DNA of 64,000 bases, taken from contig JBDTRP010000154.1 in the NCBI GenBank assembly GCA_039931555.1, positions 1 to 64,000 on the forward strand, in the 5' to 3' direction. A program made the translations under genes and the position numbers. Below the pieces are notes generated by a model that made no database searches, had not been told where the DNA came from, and saw only the letters and a list, made by a program, of their open reading frames with translations. How positions within the stretch are numbered: position 1 is the stretch's first letter; every line of letters begins with the position of its first letter. The stretch comes from JAENVT01 sp039931555 (GTDB lineage Bacteria; Actinomycetota; Acidimicrobiia; Acidimicrobiales; Ilumatobacteraceae). Below, in pieces: positions 59,803 to 64,000 of this stretch.

Positions 59803-59847
59803 AGTGGAGTGTCTCAAGGCACCCAGGTGGGCGTGAAACACTCCACT
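59803..59847. terminator. Palindrome between convergent genes, probable bidirectional terminator
   Basis: AGTGGAGTGT (59803-59812) and ACACTCCACT (59838-59847) are perfect reverse complements across 25 bases, with an inner CCCA/TGGG. It fills the gap between the anti-sigma gene and the convergent methyltransferase. T-tracts are absent. Confidence 0.5.
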
Positions 59848-60713
59848 CAGAATGCGGCTCGAAGGGCGGCGATGTGGGACGGACCGATGCCGCAGCAGCC
59901 GCCGATCATCGCCAGGTCGACCGATGCAGCCCATTGCTTGGCGAGGTCGACGTACTCGATCTCCGGGATGATGTCGACGAACTGCCAGTCGGGCATCGCG
60001 AAGTAGCCAGACTCGGCGTAGGCGCCGAGCGAGCCACGCCAGTGGCGGCGCACGATCTCCAGCGCGTGCGTCGTCACGTGCGGCGCAGAGTGCATGACCG
60101 AGACCATCGCCGGCGCCGAGCGCAGCAGTGAGTCGACGAAGTCGTCGAGCAGCCAGTTGGGACGACCGAACCCGATCAGCGCCCCGGCCTCGTCCTGCTC
60201 GACTGCGATGCCGACCCAGACCGGCAGGCCGGTGGCCGCCGCAGCCTCGGTGGCCCAGACCGAGTAGTCGCCATCGCGCATCATCTCCATGGCGATCACG
60301 TCGGCGCCGGCCTTCACGAACCCGTCGGCCTTGGCGGCGAACAATCGTCGCGCCTCGGACTCCGGCCAGTGTCGCAACATCTCGCTGCGGTCACTGCCGG
60401 GTATCCCCGGTCGCATCACCGAGAACGAACCGGCCACCGGCACGGATCCCCCACTGGCGTCTCGGGCCAACTGCACCGCCGCCGCGTCGATGAGGGCGAC
60501 ATCGTCATCGCGCCCGAGGTGGTTGAACAGCAGCGGGCTGGTCGCGTACGTGTTGGCGATCAGTACCTCGGCGCCGGCGTCGAGGTACTGACGATGAGCC
60601 TGCCGGACGATCTCGGGATGGGTCAGGTTGGCGTCGGCGCACCACGTGTCGCCGTCCATCGGTGCACCGAGTGACTGGATCAGGGTGCCGGTGCCGCCGT
60701 CGAGGATGATCAT
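59847..60713 (-). CDS. Homocysteine S-methyltransferase family protein
   Basis: 288 residues from ATG 60713 (MIILDGGTGTLIQSLG). The family start DGGTGT, the middle GADVIAMEMMRDGD, and the C-terminal zinc motif IGGCCGIGPSHIAAL with paired cysteines are present; a further zinc cysteine in the middle of the barrel is less obvious (the region reads MVSVMHSAPH rather than N-C). Members transfer a methyl group from S-methylmethionine, betaine or related donors to homocysteine. The missing middle cysteine makes the precise reaction uncertain. Confidence 0.83.
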   Translation of the reverse strand: MIILDGGTGTLIQSLGAPMDGDTWCADANLTHPEIVRQAHRQYLDAGAEVLIANTYATSPLLFNHLGRDDDVALIDAAAVQLARDASGGSVPVAGSFSVMRPGIPGSDRSEMLRHWPESEARRLFAAKADGFVKAGADVIAMEMMRDGDYSVWATEAAAATGLPVWVGIAVEQDEAGALIGFGRPNWLLDDFVDSLLRSAPAMVSVMHSAPHVTTHALEIVRRHWRGSLGAYAESGYFAMPDWQFVDIIPEIEYVDLAKQWAASVDLAMIGGCCGIGPSHIAALRAAF

Positions 60714-60768
60714 CGTTGGCAAGCTATCGGCTCGGCGCCTGGCGGATGACCCGACCTACAGTGGCCCG

Positions 60769-61710
60769 ATGCGCGCAGCCCGACTCCACTCCATCGGCGG
60801 AACCCTCCAACTCGACGAGGTCCCCGATCCTCAGCCCGGTCCCGGCGAACAACTCGTCGAAATCGCCTACGCGTCGGTCAACCCGCTCGACGTGTGGATC
60901 ACCCAGGGCTCCGTCGGGGCAGCCGCCGCCAACCTTCCATGGACGCCCGGCACCGAGGCCACCGGCCACGCCGGTGGCGTGCCGGTCCTGGTACGCGGCG
61001 GCGGGATGGGTGTGATTCGCCAGGGCCTGTACTGCAGCCGGGTCGCCGTACCCGACGCATGGCTGCTGCCCCTCGCCGCCGGCGTCGACCTCGCCCAGGC
61101 CGCGGCCATCCCCGTGGCCGGCATCACCGCCTGGCAGGCGTTGCACAGCCGAGCCAAGGTCGAGTCCGGCGACCAGGTGCTCGTGCTCGGCGCCAGTGGC
61201 GGCGTCGGCGCCCTCGCCGTGCAGTTGGCAAAGGCCGCCGGGGCAACGGTGTGGGGCCAGACCGGTTCGGCGGCCAAGGTCGATGGCATCGTCGCCAACG
61301 GCGCCGACCACGTGGTCGTGACGGGTGCCGACGGCCTGGAGGCCGCCATGGAGTCGTACCAGCCGACGGTGATCCTCGATTCGCTCGGCGGCCCGTTCAC
61401 CGACGCAGCCATCGCCGCGATCGCCGTCCAGGGGCGGCTCGTGGTCTACGGCACCTCCAGCGATGAGCACGTGTCGATCAACCTGCGCCGCCTGTATCGC
61501 AAGAGCGTCAACCTGCTCGGCTACAGCGGCATCGTCGAGACCGCCGAGGAGCAACGCACCGCGCTCGAGACGCTGCTGTCGATGCTCGCCGACGGAACGC
61601 TGCACGTGCCGATCGGCGACGTCCTACGGCTGGCCGGTGCCGCCGATGCCCACGCCCGCATCCTCGGACGCGATGTTCAGGGCAAGATCCTGTTGGACTG
61701 CCGACACTGA
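60769..61710 (+). CDS. Zinc-independent quinone oxidoreductase / MDR-family dehydrogenase
   Basis: 313 residues. The N-terminal GroES-like part contains YASVNPLDVWITQGSVG, and the NADPH-binding motif is VLVLGASGGVGALAVQLAK. No cluster of four structural zinc cysteines is present, which favours the quinone oxidoreductase (QOR) branch. The substrate is unknown. ATG 60769 starts MRAARLHSIGGTLQLDE. It is divergent from the methyltransferase with a 55-base gap and is convergent with the AAA protease. Confidence 0.88.
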   Translation: MRAARLHSIGGTLQLDEVPDPQPGPGEQLVEIAYASVNPLDVWITQGSVGAAAANLPWTPGTEATGHAGGVPVLVRGGGMGVIRQGLYCSRVAVPDAWLLPLAAGVDLAQAAAIPVAGITAWQALHSRAKVESGDQVLVLGASGGVGALAVQLAKAAGATVWGQTGSAAKVDGIVANGADHVVVTGADGLEAAMESYQPTVILDSLGGPFTDAAIAAIAVQGRLVVYGTSSDEHVSINLRRLYRKSVNLLGYSGIVETAEEQRTALETLLSMLADGTLHVPIGDVLRLAGAADAHARILGRDVQGKILLDCRH

Positions 61711-61725
61711 ATTTGGAAGCTCTGA

Positions 61726-64000
61726 CTACGGTCTCGGCGGCGGTAGCTGGTCGGTCGCGTTGACGAGCTGACCGACCGTCGGGATCAGCACCGGCAGCGG
61801 CACTTCGACGCGGCCGGTCATGCGATGGGCCAGGAGCGCCTCGTTGTGGTAGCGGTCGGCGACCTCGAGGAACGACGGGTGGTGGTAGTCGCGCCCGTTG
61901 ATCTTCGGGCCCTGCCGACCTTCGAAGATCGCCGTCACGTCCTCGCCGGAGATCGTCTTGTGTGTCTCCAGGGCGTGGGCGATCGCCAGCACCATCAGCC
62001 GGTTCTCGTGCAGCAGCCGCGACGCTTCGTCGAGGATCTGGGAGAGGCGCAGCTCGATGCGGTTGCCCATGTTGGCGCGGTGCCGGGCCTCGGAGTCGTC
62101 CTTGTCGGCCGGCGTGGCGTAGCCGCCTCCACCGCCGATCAACTCCTGGATCACCGACTGGGCGGCGATCGTGTCACCCATGCCGTAGGCACTCTCCATG
62201 AGCGTCGCGAAATACGTTGCCGTGCGGAGGTCTCCGTTGACACCCGCCGAGCTGTCACCGTCGAAGAACATCCGCTCGCCGGCCAACGACGCCAGCGACA
62301 CGAGGATGTCGATCTCGTACATCGACCGCCAGTTGACGAACGTGTCGTCGCTCTTGTTGCTCATGACCACGCCGTAATAGCCGGCACCGGGTTCGATGCT
62401 GACGAAGTCGATCTCGTAGTGGCGCCGCTTGAGGTAGGCGGTAACCGCGTGACACGCCTCGTGGATGGCGATTGCGTGGCGCTCGCGCTCCACGAACTCG
62501 ACCTGCTCGTGCTCGCCGACACGGCGCAGGTAGCGAGCCTGCAACACGTCGGCCCAGGTGACCACATCGCGTCCCTCGCGCAGGGCGACGAGCACGGCCT
62601 CGTTGACCAGATCCTTGATGCTCGCCCCGGTGGCGCCCGGGGTCATCGTCGACAGACGCTCGATCTCCGGTGTCGTCACCGTATGGCGGATCTTGTCGAA
62701 GTACCCCTGGAACGTGCGTGACCGACCGTCCTTCATCGGATAGCCGACCTTGTACATGCGGTCGATACGACCGGGGCGCAGCAGCGCCGCGTCGAGCGCG
62801 TTCGGCAAGTTGGTCGCGAACATGTGCAGGATGCGATAGCGAGGCGGCGGCTTCGGCTTCATGGTGAGGAAGCTGCGGAAGCGTCGCGAGAAGAAGCCGC
62901 GTGGCTTGTTCAACCCGTTCATCTCGGTCAGCAGTGCCTGCAACGTGCCGGCGCCACCCATTCCGCCACCCATTCCGCCCATGATGATGCCGTCGCGCCA
63001 CGAGTGCGTCTTGGTCGGCGTCGCCGGCTCTGCCCCAGCGTGCTGCTGCTGCAACCAGCCGGTGATCTCTCGCTGGCCGTGGGGGCTCAGCCATTTCGCC
63101 GACTCGTACTGCTCGATCGTTGCCTTCTCGTCGAAGCCGCCGCCGCTCGAGCCCCCGCGACTACCGAGTACGTCGGCCTCGTCGAAGAAGACCACGACGC
63201 CGCCGTACCGAAGAGCCAGCTTGCGCAGCTTGCGGTAGAGGTGCTTGATCTTCATCGGAGCGACGCCAATGAAGGTCTGCACGAATGCCGAGGGGTCGAC
63301 GAACACATAGGGCTTGCCGGTCTCGCCGGCCGATGCCTCGGCCATCAGCGTCTTGCCGGTGCCCGGCGGGCCCCACAGCAAGATGCCGCCTGGCACGTAG
63401 CCGCCGCGATCCTCGATCTCTTTCGGTCGCTCCAGGAAGTCGAGGTTCTCCTTCACACGCCGAACGACGTGATCCTGTCCCCAGATGTCGCTGAAGCGGG
63501 TCTTGATCTCCCCCGGCTTGAACGTCTCGACGCCACCGATGAAGAAGATGCCGAAGAAGAACACGATGTAGACCAGGCCGCCCAGCGTGCTCAGGGCGAT
63601 CGTCAACCCGACCGGCAGCCCGAGCGCCGGGTTGATGAAGATGTTGCGGAAGATCCGGGCCGGCGCCTCGGCCAGCGCCTGCAACAGGTTGACACCCCAC
63701 ATCCACGAAAAGATCGTGCCGACGACCGCCAGGAAGATCAGGCGTTTGATGAGCTTCGACACGCGGAACCGGGTGTACGGCTTCATCCGGCTCATCAGCG
63801 ACTCCCAGCCGCCGAACACCTTCTTCTGCCAGAACTGATGCCACCCCTTCGAGTGCTCCGAGATGATGTTGTGGATCTGGCGGATGACCTCGAGGCCGGC
63901 GAGGATCAGCACCCACCACTTGGCGTGCAGTTGATCGCGGAACGCGTCGCCCCACGACATCAGCGGAATGTCGGTCTTCTGCTGCGAGGTGACCAGGCCC
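61726..64000 (-). CDS. FtsH-like membrane AAA+ metalloprotease, start outside window
   Basis: At least 757 residues; numbering here counts from the ATG at 63960. The frame continues upstream with good codon use (LVTSQQKTDIPL) to the window edge, so the true start is probably outside. Hydrophobic segments lie at ~72-90 and ~115-143. The AAA domain has Walker A GPPGTGKT (197-204), Walker B VVFFDEAD (256-263) and LLRPGRIDRMY. Between Walker B and QALLTEMNGL an insertion of about 70 residues carries a Met/Gly-rich MGGMGGGMGG. The M41-type protease motif is HEACH (500-504), with a third zinc ligand Asp in GVNGDLRTAT. It is a divergent FtsH relative, probably an active membrane protease. Confidence 0.85.
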   Translation of the reverse strand, partial: GLVTSQQKTDIPLMSWGDAFRDQLHAKWWVLILAGLEVIRQIHNIISEHSKGWHQFWQKKVFGGWESLMSRMKPYTRFRVSKLIKRLIFLAVVGTIFSWMWGVNLLQALAEAPARIFRNIFINPALGLPVGLTIALSTLGGLVYIVFFFGIFFIGGVETFKPGEIKTRFSDIWGQDHVVRRVKENLDFLERPKEIEDRGGYVPGGILLWGPPGTGKTLMAEASAGETGKPYVFVDPSAFVQTFIGVAPMKIKHLYRKLRKLALRYGGVVVFFDEADVLGSRGGSSGGGFDEKATIEQYESAKWLSPHGQREITGWLQQQHAGAEPATPTKTHSWRDGIIMGGMGGGMGGAGTLQALLTEMNGLNKPRGFFSRRFRSFLTMKPKPPPRYRILHMFATNLPNALDAALLRPGRIDRMYKVGYPMKDGRSRTFQGYFDKIRHTVTTPEIERLSTMTPGATGASIKDLVNEAVLVALREGRDVVTWADVLQARYLRRVGEHEQVEFVERERHAIAIHEACHAVTAYLKRRHYEIDFVSIEPGAGYYGVVMSNKSDDTFVNWRSMYEIDILVSLASLAGERMFFDGDSSAGVNGDLRTATYFATLMESAYGMGDTIAAQSVIQELIGGGGGYATPADKDDSEARHRANMGNRIELRLSQILDEASRLLHENRLMVLAIAHALETHKTISGEDVTAIFEGRQGPKINGRDYHHPSFLEVADRYHNEALLAHRMTGRVEVPLPVLIPTVGQLVNATDQLPPPRP

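Noticed and set aside
1..64000. tRNA, rRNA, CRISPR array, prophage, toxin-antitoxin or defence island
   Set aside because: Scanning by eye found no tRNA-like cloverleaf, no regularly spaced repeats, no integrase, transposase or nuclease-type gene; a covariance-model search would be needed to exclude small RNAs.

Overview
The window looks like chromosome from a high-GC actinobacterium, most likely class Acidimicrobiia (Ilumatobacter-like). This is inferred from the strong G/C third-position bias, frequent GTG starts, a PhoP-box-controlled pstSCAB operon, a SigB/F-type partner-switching cluster, a SigK/RskA-type pair, a GPGG-motif small membrane protein and an actinobacterial-type CbiQ. I see no rRNA, tRNA, CRISPR array, phage block or intact transposase. 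Genes are dense, with many 1-4 base start/stop overlaps. The interest lies in regulation, gene decay and intergenic palindromes rather than in one large new system.

1-9.9 kb: the end of an SRPBCC gene and an SDR oxidoreductase; a PAS-GGDEF-PAS-EAL protein; an ECF-type Ni/Co importer (cbiM with PDGLE domain, cbiQ, cbiO) with a Nur-box-like site at its start; an LLM flavin oxidoreductase; malate synthase G. 9.9-18.9 kb: a stress-signalling block with STAS antagonist, SigB/F-type sigma factor, anti-sigma kinase, LuxR-type regulator, a degenerate anti-sigma-like protein, a SpoIIE-type phosphatase with PAS/GAF sensors, and a membrane GGDEF-EAL protein. The sigma gene has no ordinary start for its conserved N-terminus and an in-frame amber codon upstream. 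19-22.3 kb: an ArsR-SRPBCC fusion regulator with a near-leaderless promoter, a 0.7-kb stretch without genes, a PadR-like regulator, msrB and a lone modA.

22.5-29 kb: a CDF metal exporter, an FAD oxidoreductase and pstSCAB. 29-30.9 kb: a decayed strip with a 5'-truncated fatty-acid desaturase, a DUF1003 protein, a small unknown protein and a LuxR helix-turn-helix remnant. One of two copies of a 56-bp palindromic repeat lies here; the other is at 22.4 kb. 30.9-35.4 kb: a geranylgeranyl-reductase-like flavoprotein fused in frame to a glutathione peroxidase, divergent from a menG/ubiE-like methyltransferase, a UbiA-like membrane protein and an HI0933-type flavoprotein; this suggests isoprenoid-quinone work. 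35.4-53.5 kb: ppc, an SRPBCC-sulfatase pair, FAD oxidoreductase, PhoD phosphatase, a GT-C-like membrane protein, MetE-like, nucleoside hydrolase, esterase, phosphotransferase, threonine aldolase, EamA transporter, nhaA and a lipoprotein hydrolase.

53.5-54.8 kb is a second decayed strip: a luciferase-like gene cut off at a perfect 19-bp-arm palindrome, followed by a frameshifted and internally deleted FAD-linked oxidase. 54.8-64 kb: a dimethylglycine/sarcosine dehydrogenase-type protein, an acyltransferase, an ECF sigma/anti-sigma pair, a homocysteine S-methyltransferase, a quinone oxidoreductase and an FtsH-like AAA protease whose frame runs off the right edge.
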